A stretch of DNA of 25,413 nucleotides from an uncultured Variovorax sp. (GCA_946478645.1 CAMLCW010000025.1:1-25413), one strand, 5' to 3'; positions 1 through 9,029 are shown, counted from the stretch's first letter. The notes: generated by a model not told the origin, from the letters alone. Translations and numbers: made by a program.

Positions 1-1100
1 GTGAGCTCGCGCAGCGTCGCCGCGAGGCGCGCATACACGCCGGTGAGCGCGCGGCGGTAGGGCTCGTCCTTGCGGTGCTCGCTAGTGTCGGGCGAGCGTT
101 CGGCCAGCGCCTGCATCTCGACCGACACGTCGACCAGCGTGGCCGAGAGCGAAAGCTCGCCGCCGAGGTAGTGCACTTCGGTGAGGTAGTGGCGCAGCGC
201 CAGTTCGGCCTGGCGGCGCAGCGCGTACTCGAGCGTCTCGGCCGTGACGTTGGGATTGCCGTCGCGGTCGCCGCCGATCCACTGGCCCATGCGCAGGAAC
301 GGCGCCACCGACGGCGTGGTGCCGCCCTGGCCCAGGGCCTTCTCGAGGTCGGCATAGACGCGCGGGATCTCGCGCAGGAAGGTGGCCTCGTAGTAGCTCA
401 GCGCGTTCTCGATCTCGTCGGCCACCGTGAGCTTGGAGAAGCGCAGCAGGCGCGTCTGCCAGAGCTGCGTGACGCGGGTGCGCAGCTGCGTCTCGTTGTC
501 GGCGAATTCGATCGGCGTGAGCGCGTCCTTGGCGCCGGCGTACGCGCCCTGGCGCAGCTTGATCTCGTCGCGCGCGGTGAGCAATTGCGCGACCGCGCGC
601 TCGGCGTCGAGGATGCTCTTGCGCTGCACTTCGGTGGGGTGCGCAGTCAGCACCGGCGACACGTAGCTGTGCGCCAGCGAGGCGATCACCTGCTCGGGCT
701 TCACGCCGGCCTTGCGGATGCGCGCCAGCGCGGTCTGCAGGTCGCCGTCGGCGCTCTCGCCGGCACGCTCGGCCTCGGTGCGGCGGCGAATCTGGTGCCG
801 GTCCTCGGCCAGGTTGGCAAGATGGCTGAAGTACGTGAAGGCACGGATCACACGCACGGTTTCGGCGGCGCTCAGGCCCTTGAGCAAGCTCTTGAGCGCA
901 CGGTCGGCGGCCTGGTCGGCATCGCGGCGGAAGGCCACCGAGAGCGTGCGGATCTTCTCGACCAGGGTATAGGTCTCGGGGCCCTCCTGTTCGCGGATCA
1001 CGTCGCCGAGGATCCGGCCCAAGAGCCGGATGTCGTCGATCAGGGGTTGGTCTTCGGCTTGCCGGCGCTTCGCGGGCGCAGGGGTCTTGCTGGCTTTCAT
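1..1100 (-). CDS. ppc: Phosphoenolpyruvate carboxylase, N-terminal part (runs off the window)
   Basis: Cytosolic anaplerotic enzyme that carboxylates phosphoenolpyruvate with bicarbonate to oxaloacetate, refilling the TCA cycle. The start is ATG at 1100-1098 and the protein begins [14 protein letters not shown], then [20 protein letters not shown], typical of the PEPC N-terminus. The signature [13 protein letters not shown] is present with its catalytic histidine at about residue 154. About 366 residues are visible; the family is usually 880-950 residues, so the C-terminal 60% lies beyond base 1. The gene is divergent from hemC across 104 bp. A weak purine-rich stretch (AGGA) lies about 15 nt upstream of the ATG. 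Identity is secure from the signature; regulation cannot be judged because most of the protein is outside the window. Confidence 0.97.
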   Translation of the reverse strand, partial: MKASKTPAPAKRRQAEDQPLIDDIRLLGRILGDVIREQEGPETYTLVEKIRTLSVAFRRDADQAADRALKSLLKGLSAAETVRVIRAFTYFSHLANLAEDRHQIRRRTEAERAGESADGDLQTALARIRKAGVKPEQVIASLAHSYVSPVLTAHPTEVQRKSILDAERAVAQLLTARDEIKLRQGAYAGAKDALTPIEFADNETQLRTRVTQLWQTRLLRFSKLTVADEIENALSYYEATFLREIPRVYADLEKALGQGGTTPSVAPFLRMGQWIGGDRDGNPNVTAETLEYALRRQAELALRHYLTEVHYLGGELSLSATLVDVSVEMQALAERSPDTSEHRKDEPYRRALTGVYARLAATLREL

Positions 1101-1141
1101 TCGATGGTTCGTTCCTGGACGTGAAAGAAGACGCCGCCTGC

Positions 1142-1167
1142 GTTGCTGCGGCGCAACATGCTAGCAT
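1142..1167. repeat. Two adjacent inverted repeats in the ppc-hemC intergenic region
   Basis: GTTGC (1142-1146) and GCAAC (1153-1157) form a 5-bp inverted repeat around six bases. Directly next to it is the perfect 10-bp palindrome ATGCTAGCAT (1158-1167). They lie in the 104-bp gap between the divergent ppc and hemC starts, where a shared operator or overlapping promoters would be expected. No confident -35/-10 pair is visible. A regulatory role is inference. Confidence 0.35.
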
Positions 1168-1194
1168 TCCGGCCGTCCGAACTCGTACTTTTTT

Positions 1195-1207
1195 GGGAGC
1201 GATCTTG
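1195..1207 (+). promoter_or_regulatory. Shine-Dalgarno and TTG start of hemC
   Basis: GGGAG (1195-1199) precedes TTG (1205-1207) by five bases. The frame is open further upstream to an ATG at 1121, but those residues do not resemble the family, whereas the sequence from the TTG ([16 protein letters not shown]) matches the normal hydroxymethylbilane synthase N-terminus. The ribosome binding site therefore decides for the TTG. Confidence 0.75.
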
Positions 1208-2110
1208 AGCCCTATCGTGATCGCCACGCGCGAAAGCCGGCTGGCCATGTGGCAGGCCGAACACGTGCAACAACTGCTCCAGACGCGGGGCCAGACGGTC
1301 ACCCTGCTGGGCATGACCACACGCGGCGACCAGATCCTCGACAAGTCGCTCAGCAAGGTCGGCGGCAAGGGTCTCTTCGTGAAGGAGCTCGAGCTCGCGC
1401 TCGAGGAAGGCCGCGCCGACATCGCCGTCCATTCGCTCAAGGACGTGCCGATGGACCTGCCCGAAGGCTTCGTGCTGGCCGGTGTGCTGGAGCGCGAAGA
1501 CCCGCGCGATGCGCTGGTATCGCCGCGCTACGCCTCGCTCGATGCGCTGCCGCAGGGCGCGGTGGTCGGCACCTCGAGCCTGCGCCGCGTCGTGCTGCTG
1601 CGTGCGCTGCGGCCCGACCTGCGCATCGAACCACTGCGCGGCAACCTCGACACCCGGCTGCGCAAGCTCGACGAAGGCCAGTACGACGCGATCGTGCTCG
1701 CAGCGGCCGGGCTCAAGCGCCTCGGCCTCGAAGACCGCATCCGCGTCGCATTCGACCCCGACACCATGCTCCCGGCCGCGGGGCAGGGCGCGCTCGGCAT
1801 CGAAGTGCGCGCCGACCGCGCCGAACTGATCGCGCTGCTCGGCACGCTGTCGCATCCGCGCGACTGGCTTGCCACCGCCGCCGAGCGCGCCGTGAGCCGC
1901 GCCATGGGCGGCAGCTGCTCGATGCCGCTCGCGGCCCATGCGCGCTGGCAGCCCGATGGCGCGCTGCGCGTCGATGCAGCCTGGGGCGACCCCGAAGGCC
2001 GCGCCGCCCTGGTGCGCGTGCAGGCCGAGGCGCCGGTGGCCGATCTCGGGCAGGCCGGCACGGTCGGCGAACGCGCGGCCGCGCTGCTGCGCGAGGCCGG
2101 CGCGCGCTGA
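1205..2110 (+). CDS. hemC: Hydroxymethylbilane synthase (porphobilinogen deaminase)
   Basis: Cytosolic enzyme that polymerises four porphobilinogen molecules into hydroxymethylbilane, the linear tetrapyrrole precursor of haem. It has 301 residues from the TTG start, close to the usual 300-315. Visible motifs: the N-terminal [28 protein letters not shown] with the catalytic aspartate at about residue 80; GTSSLRR and RGNLDTRL, basic substrate-binding motifs; and [11 protein letters not shown] with the cysteine at about residue 238 that carries the dipyrromethane cofactor. It is the first gene of hemC-hemD-hemX-hemY; hemD starts 7 bp after its stop. The TTG start may lower initiation. All key residues are present, so it should be active. 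Confidence 0.97.
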   Translation: MSPIVIATRESRLAMWQAEHVQQLLQTRGQTVTLLGMTTRGDQILDKSLSKVGGKGLFVKELELALEEGRADIAVHSLKDVPMDLPEGFVLAGVLEREDPRDALVSPRYASLDALPQGAVVGTSSLRRVVLLRALRPDLRIEPLRGNLDTRLRKLDEGQYDAIVLAAAGLKRLGLEDRIRVAFDPDTMLPAAGQGALGIEVRADRAELIALLGTLSHPRDWLATAAERAVSRAMGGSCSMPLAAHARWQPDGALRVDAAWGDPEGRAALVRVQAEAPVADLGQAGTVGERAAALLREAGAR

Positions 2111-2117
2111 GCGCCCG

Positions 2118-2897
2118 ATGGCCGCGAAGCCCGTCATCGTGACGCGGCCCGCGCGCGAGGCCGCGCAATGGGTCGAGCTGTTCCGTGCCGCCGGCCTTCA
2201 GGCCGCGGCGCTGCCGTTGATCGTGATCGCGCCCGCGCTCGATGCGGCCCCGCTGCGCGCGGCATGGGAGCGCCTGACGCGTTATGCGGCACTGATGTTC
2301 GTGAGCGCCACGGCCGTCGAACACTTCTTCGCCCACGCGGGCGAGGGCGTGCCCGGCCTGCCGCCGGGGCTGCGCTTCTGGGCTACGGGCCCCGGCACCA
2401 CGCGCGCGCTGCAGCGCGCCGGCGTGCCCGACCACGCCATCGACGCGCCGCCCGCCGATGCCGAACGCTTCGATTCGGAGGCGCTCTGGTCGCTCGTCAG
2501 GACCCAGGTCGGCGAAGGCGTACGCGTGCTGATCGTGCGCGGCGGCGACGCGGCCGGCGCGCCGAGCGGACGCGACTGGCTCGCGAAGGAGATCGACGCC
2601 GCCGGCGGCCTGCGCGACACGGTGGCCGCCTACCGGCGCCTGGCGCCGGGCTTCGACGACGCGGCGCATGCGCTGGCGCGCGAGGCTGCCGCGGGCCGTG
2701 CGATATGGCTCTTCAGCAGCTCCGAGGCGATCCGCAACCTGTGCCATGCGATGCCGGGCACCCGATGGGACCAGGCCCGCGCGGTCGCCACGCACGAACG
2801 CATCGGCGATGCGGCGCGGGCCGCGGGCTTCGGCGCCGTGCGCGTGTGCGCGCCCTTGAAGGAGGCGCTGGTCGCGTCGATAGAATCGTTCACATGA
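2118..2897 (+). CDS. hemD: Uroporphyrinogen-III synthase
   Basis: Cyclises and inverts ring D of hydroxymethylbilane to give uroporphyrinogen III, the branch point to haem, sirohaem and cobalamin. It has 259 residues and starts AAKPVIVTRPAREAAQW, the usual N-terminal strand and VTRP motif of HemD. Further family-like stretches are LMFVSATAVEHFF, FWATGPGTTRAL, VLIVRGG and WLFSSSEAIRNL, fitting the two-lobed HemD fold. The sequence is weakly conserved in this family, so position between hemC and hemX is strong support. The stop overlaps the next start as ATGA (2894-2897), implying translational coupling, but a promoter-like element also lies at its 3' end. Confidence 0.93.
   Translation: MAAKPVIVTRPAREAAQWVELFRAAGLQAAALPLIVIAPALDAAPLRAAWERLTRYAALMFVSATAVEHFFAHAGEGVPGLPPGLRFWATGPGTTRALQRAGVPDHAIDAPPADAERFDSEALWSLVRTQVGEGVRVLIVRGGDAAGAPSGRDWLAKEIDAAGGLRDTVAAYRRLAPGFDDAAHALAREAAAGRAIWLFSSSEAIRNLCHAMPGTRWDQARAVATHERIGDAARAAGFGAVRVCAPLKEALVASIESFT
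2856..2886 (+). promoter_or_regulatory. Promoter-like element directly before hemX
   Basis: TAGAAT (2881-2886, five of six matches to the sigma-70 -10 consensus) lies 7 nt before the hemX ATG at 2894. TTGAAG (2856-2861) is a candidate -35 with a rather long 19-bp spacer. A transcript from it would begin at or within a base of the ATG, giving leaderless hemX mRNA. No Shine-Dalgarno is visible before hemX. It is internal to hemD and unproven. Confidence 0.4.
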
Positions 2898-3994
2898 GTG
2901 CCGCGTCCCCGCCCGACGACCTTTCCCCTGCGTCCTCCGCCGCCGATGCCGCGCCGGTGCCCGCCCCGATGGCGGCGTCGCAGACACCGGAGTCGCTCGC
3001 CGCAGCGGCAAGGACCCTCTCGCGCATCGCCTTCGGCCTGCTGGCGCTCGTGGCCCTGGCCGCGCTCGTGATCGCCATCGCGCTGTGGGAGCGGGTCAGC
3101 GGCATGCAGGAGCAACTGGCCCGCCAGAGCGCCGAAGCGCAGGCCCAGTCGCTCGAGGCGCGCACGCTCGCGCGCCAGGCCATGGACACGGTCCGCGACA
3201 CCGCGGCGCGCGCCGCCCTCACCGAGACGCGGGTCGCCGAAGTCGCCCTCCAGCGCTCGCAGCTCGAAGAGCTGATGCAGAGCCTTTCGCGCTCGCGCGA
3301 CGAGAACCTTGTGGTCGACATCGAATCGGCGATCCGCCTCGCGCTGCAGCAGGCCCAGGTCACGGGCAGCGTGGAGCCGCTGCTGGCAGCGCTGAAGTCC
3401 GGCGACCTGCGCATCTCGCGCGCCGCGCAGCCCCGGCTCGCGCCGCTGCAGCGCGCCATGCAGCGCGACGCCGACCGCCTGCGCAGCAGCGCGAGCGCCG
3501 ACAACGGCGAAGCGCTGCGGCGCATCGACGAGCTGATGCGCGGCGTGGACGACCTGCCGCCGCTGAATGCCGTCGCCATGCGCGGCAGGGGGCTCAATGC
3601 CTGGCAGCCTGAACCCATTCCGGCCGATGCGCCCTGGTGGGAGAGGGCGCTGCTGACGGTGCGCGCCGAGCTCCGGTCGCTGGTGCGCGTGGGCCGCATC
3701 GAGCGCCCCGAGGCCGTGCTGCTCGCGCCCGACCAGACCTATTTCCTGCGTGAGAACCTCAAGCTCAAGCTGCTCAATGCGCGGCTCTCGCTGCTGTCGC
3801 GGCAGATGGACACGGCGCGCAGCGAGCTCGCCATGGTCGCCAGCGCGCTGAACCGCTATTTCGATCCCGCCTCGCGGCGCACGCAGGCGGCGGCCACGCT
3901 GCTGCAGGAGCTCCAGACCCAGGTCAAGGCCGCCGAGCCGCCGCGCATCGACGAAACGCTGGCCGCGCTCGCAACCGCTGCAGCGGGGCGCTGA
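2894..3994 (+). CDS. hemX: HemX-like membrane protein of the haem operon
   Basis: It has 366 residues. A Pro/Ala/Ser-rich N-terminus (residues 1-40) precedes a single membrane helix (about 44-64, rich in Leu/Ala/Val) and then a long Gln/Ala/Arg-rich segment predicted to be coiled coil (about 68-135), followed by a helical C-terminal domain. This is the layout of proteobacterial HemX, long annotated as uroporphyrinogen-III C-methyltransferase by fusion or proximity. It shows no SAM-binding methylase motif, so I do not assign that activity. It overlaps hemD (ATGA) and hemY (TGATG). It probably sits in the inner membrane with the C-terminus outside the cytoplasm. Its exact role is not established; a part in organising haem synthesis at the membrane is inferred from the operon. 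Confidence 0.88.
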   Translation: MSAASPPDDLSPASSAADAAPVPAPMAASQTPESLAAAARTLSRIAFGLLALVALAALVIAIALWERVSGMQEQLARQSAEAQAQSLEARTLARQAMDTVRDTAARAALTETRVAEVALQRSQLEELMQSLSRSRDENLVVDIESAIRLALQQAQVTGSVEPLLAALKSGDLRISRAAQPRLAPLQRAMQRDADRLRSSASADNGEALRRIDELMRGVDDLPPLNAVAMRGRGLNAWQPEPIPADAPWWERALLTVRAELRSLVRVGRIERPEAVLLAPDQTYFLRENLKLKLLNARLSLLSRQMDTARSELAMVASALNRYFDPASRRTQAAATLLQELQTQVKAAEPPRIDETLAALATAAAGR

Positions 3995-5289
3995 TGAGGG
4001 CGACGCTCTGGCTCCTCGGCCTGTTCGCCATCGCGGCGGCAGTGGCCCTGTTCGCGGGCAACAACCAGGGCACGATCACCGTGTTCTGGCCGCCCTGGCG
4101 GGTCGATCTTTCACTGAACCTCGTGCTGCTGATCCTGTTCGCGGTCTTCGCGCTGCTCCACCTGGCGCTGCGCGGCCTCGCGGCGCTGTTCTCGCTGCCG
4201 GTGCAGGCGCGGCAGTGGCGGCTGCAGCAGAAGGAGCGCACGCTCCACGCGGCCGTGCTCGACGCGATGGTGCAACTTCTCTCGGGACGTTTCTCTCGCG
4301 CACGCAAGGCCGCGCAGGCCGCGCTGGTGCAGGAGAAGACGCTCGCGGCGCTCGACGCGCACCTGCCGCAGGCGCAGCAGGTGCGTGTGCTCGCGCACCT
4401 GCTCGCGGCCGAAAGCGCGCAGGCCTTGCAGGACCGGCCCGCGCGCGATGCGCATCTGCAGCAGGCGCTCAACGAGAGCGCCGACCGCACCATGCTCGCG
4501 AGCCCGGAGACGCGCGAAGGCGTGCAGTTGCGCGCCGCCCGCTGGGCGCTCGAAGATCGCGATCCGGCGGCCGCGCTCGCGCGGCTCGAAGAGCTGCCCC
4601 ACGGCGTGCAGCGGCGCACGCTGGCGCTGCGGATCCGCCTCAAGGCCGCGCGCCAGGAAGGGCGCACGCTCGAAGCACTCGAAACCGCACGCCTGCTGGC
4701 CAAGCACCGGGCCTTCTCGGAAGCCGCGGCGCGCAGCATCGTGCGCGGGCTGGCCACCGACCTGCTGTCGGGCGCGCACGATCCGGCGCAGCTGCTGCGC
4801 GCATGGTCGGAGCTCGAGCCGGCCGAGCGCGAAATGCCCGAGGTGGCGATCCATGCCGCCCAGCGCATGGTGGTGCTGCGCGGCGACTTGTCGGTGGCGC
4901 GCAGCTGGCTGCTGCCGGCCTGGGAACGCATGGTCTCGCAGCCGCAGGGCCTCGGCGACGCGCTCGGCGTGAAGCTCGCGCGTGCGCTCGAAGCGGGCTT
5001 CGATTCGGTCGACCCCGAATGGCTGGCGCGCATCGAAGCGGCCCAGCGCAACAACCCGCGCGATCCCAACCTGCAGTACCTCGCCGGTATGGCCTGCATG
5101 AAGCACCAGCTCTGGGGCAAGGCACAGCAACTGCTCACCCAGGCGGGCCAATCGCTGCAGGACACCGACCTGTACCGCCGCGCCTGGCTCGCGCTCGCCG
5201 AGCTGGCGGAAGCGCGTGGCGACGAAGCACAGGCGGCGGTGGCCTGGAAGCGCGCCGCGCAGGCGCAGGCGCAGGCCGCGAAAGCCTGA
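3994..5289 (+). CDS. hemY: HemY, membrane-anchored TPR-like haem-operon protein
   Basis: It has 431 residues with two N-terminal membrane segments (about 4-22, LWLLGLFAIAAAVALFAG, and about 40-66), the hairpin typical of proteobacterial HemY, followed by an all-helical, Ala/Leu/Arg-rich region resembling tetratricopeptide repeats (clearest around 340-425, with LQYLAGMACMKHQLWGKAQQ). The WPPWRVDLS loop between the two helices is characteristic of the family. Its ATG overlaps the hemX stop (TGATG at 3992-3996). This protein is unrelated to the Gram-positive protoporphyrinogen oxidase also called HemY. Its function is poorly defined, probably a scaffold. The operon ends after it at a strong hairpin. 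Confidence 0.92.
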   Translation: MRATLWLLGLFAIAAAVALFAGNNQGTITVFWPPWRVDLSLNLVLLILFAVFALLHLALRGLAALFSLPVQARQWRLQQKERTLHAAVLDAMVQLLSGRFSRARKAAQAALVQEKTLAALDAHLPQAQQVRVLAHLLAAESAQALQDRPARDAHLQQALNESADRTMLASPETREGVQLRAARWALEDRDPAAALARLEELPHGVQRRTLALRIRLKAARQEGRTLEALETARLLAKHRAFSEAAARSIVRGLATDLLSGAHDPAQLLRAWSELEPAEREMPEVAIHAAQRMVVLRGDLSVARSWLLPAWERMVSQPQGLGDALGVKLARALEAGFDSVDPEWLARIEAAQRNNPRDPNLQYLAGMACMKHQLWGKAQQLLTQAGQSLQDTDLYRRAWLALAELAEARGDEAQAAVAWKRAAQAQAQAAKA

Positions 5290-5315
5290 TCGCAGGAAAG
5301 CTCGCGAGCAATGAG

Positions 5316-5342
5316 AAACGGCGCCGATGAGGCGCCGTTTTT
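5316..5342 (+). terminator. Intrinsic terminator after hemY
   Basis: A perfect 10-bp stem, AAACGGCGCC (5316-5325) and GGCGCCGTTT (5331-5340), with loop GATGA, is followed by T residues to 5342 (five in a row from 5338). It lies 26 bp after the hemY stop, between the convergent hemY and rne. On the minus strand the hairpin is followed only by TTT then CTC, so it would be a weaker terminator for rne. A second inverted repeat, CCGGG/CCCGG (5352-5369), lies nearer the rne stop. Confidence 0.9.
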
Positions 5343-5384
5343 CATGGGCCGCCGGGCCTCGCGACCCGGTGGCTAGTGGCTGCG

Positions 5385-8300
5385 TCAGTTCACGCTTTGA
5401 GCGTCGGACGGCGCTGCGGCCTTCTCGAACGGCAGGCTCATCGCGCCGAGGTCGCGGCGGGTCTCGACCAGCACCAGCGGGCCTTCATCGATCACGACCG
5501 CCGGCGGGCGCTCGCGCGGCACGTGCACCGGCTTCGGCTCGGCCTCGATCGCGGCGCGTGCCTGCGCGATGCGCTCGGCGTCGGAGTTCACCCACTGCAG
5601 GCCCGATTTCTCGGCGATCTGCGCCAGCTCGTCGAGCGGCAGCTCGAAGGATTGGACCTTCGGCAGCGCCCGGCCGTTGGCGGCGGGCTGGCTCGCGGAG
5701 GCCACGGGTGCCGCCGCAGCGAGCGCAGCCACCGGCGCGGGAACGGGTGCCGGTGCCGGTGCAGGTGCAGGTGCAGGTGCAGGTGCAGGTGCAGGCACTG
5801 CGACCGTGGCCGGGGCGATGGCCGGTGCTGCGGCTTCGGCGACAGGCGTTTCGGCCGGGCGGTCGAAGTAGCTGCGTCGTGCCGGTGCCTCTTCGGCGAC
5901 CGCGCGATCGGCGGGCACTTGCGCGGCAAAGGCGGCGTCGTCCGTTCCTGCGACGGCAGCGGCGCCTTCGGCCGCGGGCCTGGCTTCGCCGTCGTCGCGC
6001 GGGGCGCGTTCGCGGCGGTCGCGGCCATAGCGGTCGCGTGAACGGCCGCGGCGCTCTTCGCCATCGCGGCGCGGCGCTTCGCCATCGGTTCCGGCTGCGA
6101 GTTCGGCCGGCTCGGCCGCAGCGCGTCCGGCGTCGTCCTGCGTGGCGGCTGCGTCGCTTTCGCTGCCGAAGCGCGGCTGGCCTTCGCCGCGGCGCTCGCG
6201 GCGGCCTTCGCCACGCTCGCCACGCGGGCCGCGCTCGTCGCGGCCGCTGCGCGGCGCGCGTTCGGGCTGCATGCCGTCCTGCGGTGCGGCGGCGTTGTCG
6301 CCGTCGGTCGCCTCGCGCGCCATCTCGGTGTCGTTGCGTTGCTGCTGTTCGCCGCGCTCGCCACGCTCACCGCGCTCACGGCGTTCGCCGCCGCGGGCGC
6401 GCGGTGCGCGCTCGGCGGTGGTGCTGCCTTCGTCGCCGGCCGCGCCGTTGGGCGCGAGTTGCTGGGCTTCGAGGTTGTTGTTGTCGATCGGCTCGGACGA
6501 TGCCGCGCGTGCAGCGCGGCCTTCGCCGTCGCGGCGTTCGCCGCGGCCACCGCGGCGCTGCTCGCCGTCGCGCGGGGCGCGGGCTTCACGAGGTTCGCGC
6601 GCCTCGCGCGGTTCACGCTGCTCGCGCGGCTGGGCGGCGGCGTCGTTGCGGAGTTCGCTGCCATTGCCGCGTGCTTCGCGCTGTTCGCGTCCTTCGCGGC
6701 GCTCGCCGCCGCGTCCGCCGCGGCGTTCGCCGTCGCGCCCGCCCGAGCGGCCACCGTTCTCGCCGGTGCGGCCACCGCGGCGCTGTTCGCCGTCACCGCG
6801 GGCGCCGCGCGCCTCGCCATCGCGGCCCGGGCGGCCGCCGTCGCGCCGGGTGGGCTTCGGGGGCTCGACCGGGATCATGGTGCTCGGTGCGGGCGCCGGA
6901 GCCGGCGTGCCCGAGAACCAGCTCTTCAGGCGTGCGAAGAAGCCCGTCTCGGCCGGTGCCGGTGCGATCGCGACCGGCGGTGCAACGGGTGCCGGGGCCA
7001 AGGCCGCGGGGGCGCGCACCGGCTCGGGCCGGGGCACCGCCACGGGCGCCGGTGCGTCGGGCAGCACGCCCTTGATGACCGGCGTCTGCTTGTTGGTCGG
7101 CTCCTGCGAGCGGCGCGTGACCGAGGTCGGGTCCTCGACCTCGTCGGCCATCTTGTAGCTGGCCTCAATGTGGTCGAGCCGCGGGTCGTCGTGCTTCAGG
7201 CGCTCGAGCTTGTAGTTGGGCGTTTCGAGCGTCTTGTTCGGCACCATGAGCACGGTGACGCGCTGCTTGAGCTCGATCTTGGCGATCTCGGGGCGCTTTT
7301 CGTTCAGCAGGAACGAGGCGACTTCGACCGGCACCTGCACGTGCACGGCGGCCGTGTTGTCCTTCAGACACTCTTCCTGAATGATGCGCAGGATCTGCAG
7401 CGCGCTCGATTCGGTGTCGCGGATGTGGCCCGAGCCGCCGCAGCGGGGGCAGGGAATCGACGAGCCTTCCGACAGCGCCGGCTTCAGGCGCTGGCGGCTC
7501 ATTTCCATCAGGCCGAACTTGCTGATCGAGCCGAACTGCACGCGCGCGCGGTCTTGCCGCAGCGCGTCGCGCAGGCGGCTTTCGACTTCGCGGCGGTTCT
7601 TCGACTCGTCCATGTCGATGAAGTCGATGACGATCAGGCCGCCGAGGTCGCGCAGGCGCATCTGGCGCGCCACTTCGTCGGCGGCTTCGAGGTTGGTGCG
7701 CGTGGCGGTTTCCTCGATGTCGCCGCCCTTGATGGCGCGGGCCGAGTTCACGTCGACCGACACGAGGGCTTCGGTGTGGTCGATCACGATCGCGCCGCCC
7801 GAAGGCAGTTGCACGGTGCGGGCATAGGCCGACTCGATCTGGTGCTCGATCTGGAAGCGGCTGAACAGCGCCGCGTCGTCGCGGTAGCGCTTCACGCGGG
7901 CGGCATGCTCGGGCATGACGTGCGCCATGAACTGCTGCGCCTGCTCGTAGATGTCGTCGGTGTCGATCAGGATGTCGCCGATGTCGTGATTGAAGTAGTC
8001 ACGGATGGCGCGGATGACGAGCGAGGATTCCTGGTAGATCAGGAAAGCGCCCTTGCCGCCCTTGGCCGCGCCGTCGATGGCGCTCCAGAGCTTGAGCAGG
8101 TAGTTCAGGTCCCACTGGAGTTCGGGCGCCGAGCGGCCGATGCCGGCGGTGCGCGCGATGATGCTCATGCCCTTCGGGTACTCGAGCTGGTCCATCGCCT
8201 CCTTGAGCTCGGCGCGGTCGTCGCCCTCGATGCGGCGCGAAACGCCACCGCCGCGCGGGTTGTTCGGCATCAGCACGACATAGCGGCCGGCCAGCGAGAT

Positions 8301-8654
8301 GAAGGTGGTGAGGGCTGCGCCCTTGTTGCCGCGTTCTTCCTTCTCGACCTGGACGACCAGTTCCTGGCCTTCCTTGATGACGTCCTGGATGCGCGCCTGG
8401 CTGGCCGAAACGCCTTCGGCGAAGTATTGCTTGGAGATTTCCTTGAACGGCAGGAAGCCGTGGCGGTCTTCGCCGTAGTCGACGAAGCAGGCTTCGAGCG
8501 AGGGCTCGACCCGCGTCACGACGGCCTTGTAGATGTTGCCCTTGCGCTGTTCGCGCCCTTCGATCTCGATCTCGTAGTCGAGGAGCTTCTGCCCGTCGAC
8601 GATGGCCAGGCGGCGTTCTTCGGCCTGCGTGGCATTGATCAGCATCCGCTTCAT
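5385..8654 (-). CDS. rne: Ribonuclease E
   Basis: Essential single-strand endoribonuclease for mRNA decay and rRNA/tRNA processing, normally the scaffold of the degradosome at the inner membrane. It has 1089 residues from the ATG at 8654-8652 ([14 protein letters not shown]); E. coli RNase E has 1061. The order is: S1 RNA-binding domain (about 36-118); catalytic DNase I-like region with metal-binding aspartates at 301 (VDVNS) and 344 (VIDFIDM); zinc-link CPRCGGSG with cysteines 402 and 405; then, after about residue 560, a long disordered half rich in Arg, Gly and Glu, an Ala-Pro tract, and a more conserved C-terminal tail. A GAAGGA Shine-Dalgarno lies upstream (plus-strand TCCTTC at 8665-8670). 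The frame is open 44 codons further upstream, but those residues are atypical. The gene is preceded by a long leader, which in enterobacteria is used for autoregulation. Confidence 0.97.
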   Translation of the reverse strand: MKRMLINATQAEERRLAIVDGQKLLDYEIEIEGREQRKGNIYKAVVTRVEPSLEACFVDYGEDRHGFLPFKEISKQYFAEGVSASQARIQDVIKEGQELVVQVEKEERGNKGAALTTFISLAGRYVVLMPNNPRGGGVSRRIEGDDRAELKEAMDQLEYPKGMSIIARTAGIGRSAPELQWDLNYLLKLWSAIDGAAKGGKGAFLIYQESSLVIRAIRDYFNHDIGDILIDTDDIYEQAQQFMAHVMPEHAARVKRYRDDAALFSRFQIEHQIESAYARTVQLPSGGAIVIDHTEALVSVDVNSARAIKGGDIEETATRTNLEAADEVARQMRLRDLGGLIVIDFIDMDESKNRREVESRLRDALRQDRARVQFGSISKFGLMEMSRQRLKPALSEGSSIPCPRCGGSGHIRDTESSALQILRIIQEECLKDNTAAVHVQVPVEVASFLLNEKRPEIAKIELKQRVTVLMVPNKTLETPNYKLERLKHDDPRLDHIEASYKMADEVEDPTSVTRRSQEPTNKQTPVIKGVLPDAPAPVAVPRPEPVRAPAALAPAPVAPPVAIAPAPAETGFFARLKSWFSGTPAPAPAPSTMIPVEPPKPTRRDGGRPGRDGEARGARGDGEQRRGGRTGENGGRSGGRDGERRGGRGGERREGREQREARGNGSELRNDAAAQPREQREPREAREPREARAPRDGEQRRGGRGERRDGEGRAARAASSEPIDNNNLEAQQLAPNGAAGDEGSTTAERAPRARGGERRERGERGERGEQQQRNDTEMAREATDGDNAAAPQDGMQPERAPRSGRDERGPRGERGEGRRERRGEGQPRFGSESDAAATQDDAGRAAAEPAELAAGTDGEAPRRDGEERRGRSRDRYGRDRRERAPRDDGEARPAAEGAAAVAGTDDAAFAAQVPADRAVAEEAPARRSYFDRPAETPVAEAAAPAIAPATVAVPAPAPAPAPAPAPAPAPVPAPVAALAAAAPVASASQPAANGRALPKVQSFELPLDELAQIAEKSGLQWVNSDAERIAQARAAIEAEPKPVHVPRERPPAVVIDEGPLVLVETRRDLGAMSLPFEKAAAPSDAQSVN
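5746..5793. repeat. Hexanucleotide tandem repeat coding Ala-Pro in rne
   Basis: Eight in-frame hexamers: two GGTGCC (5746-5757) followed by six perfect GGTGCA (5758-5793). Read on the minus strand they encode alternating Ala and Pro in the C-terminal half of RNase E. Because the unit is six bases, slippage changes the length by two residues without a frameshift, so the tract can vary between strains. Confidence 0.95.
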
Positions 8655-9005
8655 GATGCGTTGTCCTTCTATGTATCGTTCTACAGGCCCATGACGGGCC
8701 AACGATGCACGGACGACGCCCGCGAAACGAGGGGAATTGCCGCTTGGCCCCGGATGCTGTGCTGTGCCGCGCAGGCGCGCGGACAAGCCTCTCGAGCGTC
8801 AGCTCAGGAGGACAAGCGGGGTGGGGGCGCGTGGATGGGCGCGAGCCAGATTCGGTGTTGAGCAGCCATCTTTTCGATGGCAGGGTGCGCAAGGGTGGCG
8901 CGCGGTGCGGATGATTCCATGCCGGAGGCCGCTGGCAGAAGCCAGGTCGGCCAGCGAAGGCACAGTTGAATCAGCAGCATCAACACAAGGGACTCGCTTC
9001 GATCC

Positions 9006-9029
9006 GCCTGCAGCTTGGAAGCTGCAGGC
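9006..9029. repeat. Strong 11-bp inverted repeat (hairpin) upstream of rne
   Basis: GCCTGCAGCTT (9006-9016) and AAGCTGCAGGC (9019-9029) are perfect reverse complements separated by GG. As RNA this gives a stem of about 10 bp with a tetraloop. It lies about 350 nt upstream of the rne start codon on the rne template side and about 190 bp upstream of rluC. There is no T-run on either side. It could be a structural element of the rne leader or a protein-binding palindrome. Confidence 0.6.

Noticed and set aside
1097..2137. A 346-codon minus-strand frame opposite hemC
   Set aside because: hemC has all catalytic motifs, and the opposite frame has none; it is a GC-driven shadow.
2894..3994. Annotating hemX as a uroporphyrinogen-III methyltransferase
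   Set aside because: There is no SAM-binding motif of the tetrapyrrole methylase family; the protein is a membrane anchor plus coiled coil.
5327..7075. A 582-codon Arg-rich plus-strand frame opposite the rne C-terminal half
   Set aside because: The Arg/Pro composition comes from the GC-rich repeats of rne read in another frame; no start signal or conserved motif.
8655..8786. A 44-codon upstream extension of rne
   Set aside because: Its residues do not resemble RNase E N-termini, and a GAAGGA-type Shine-Dalgarno precedes the ATG at 8654.
6339..8861. An 840-codon open frame on the plus strand opposite rne
   Set aside because: It is the antisense shadow of rne. High GC3 keeps the opposite frame free of stops; its translation is an Ala/Arg/Val/Leu-rich mix with no family motif and no ribosome binding site.
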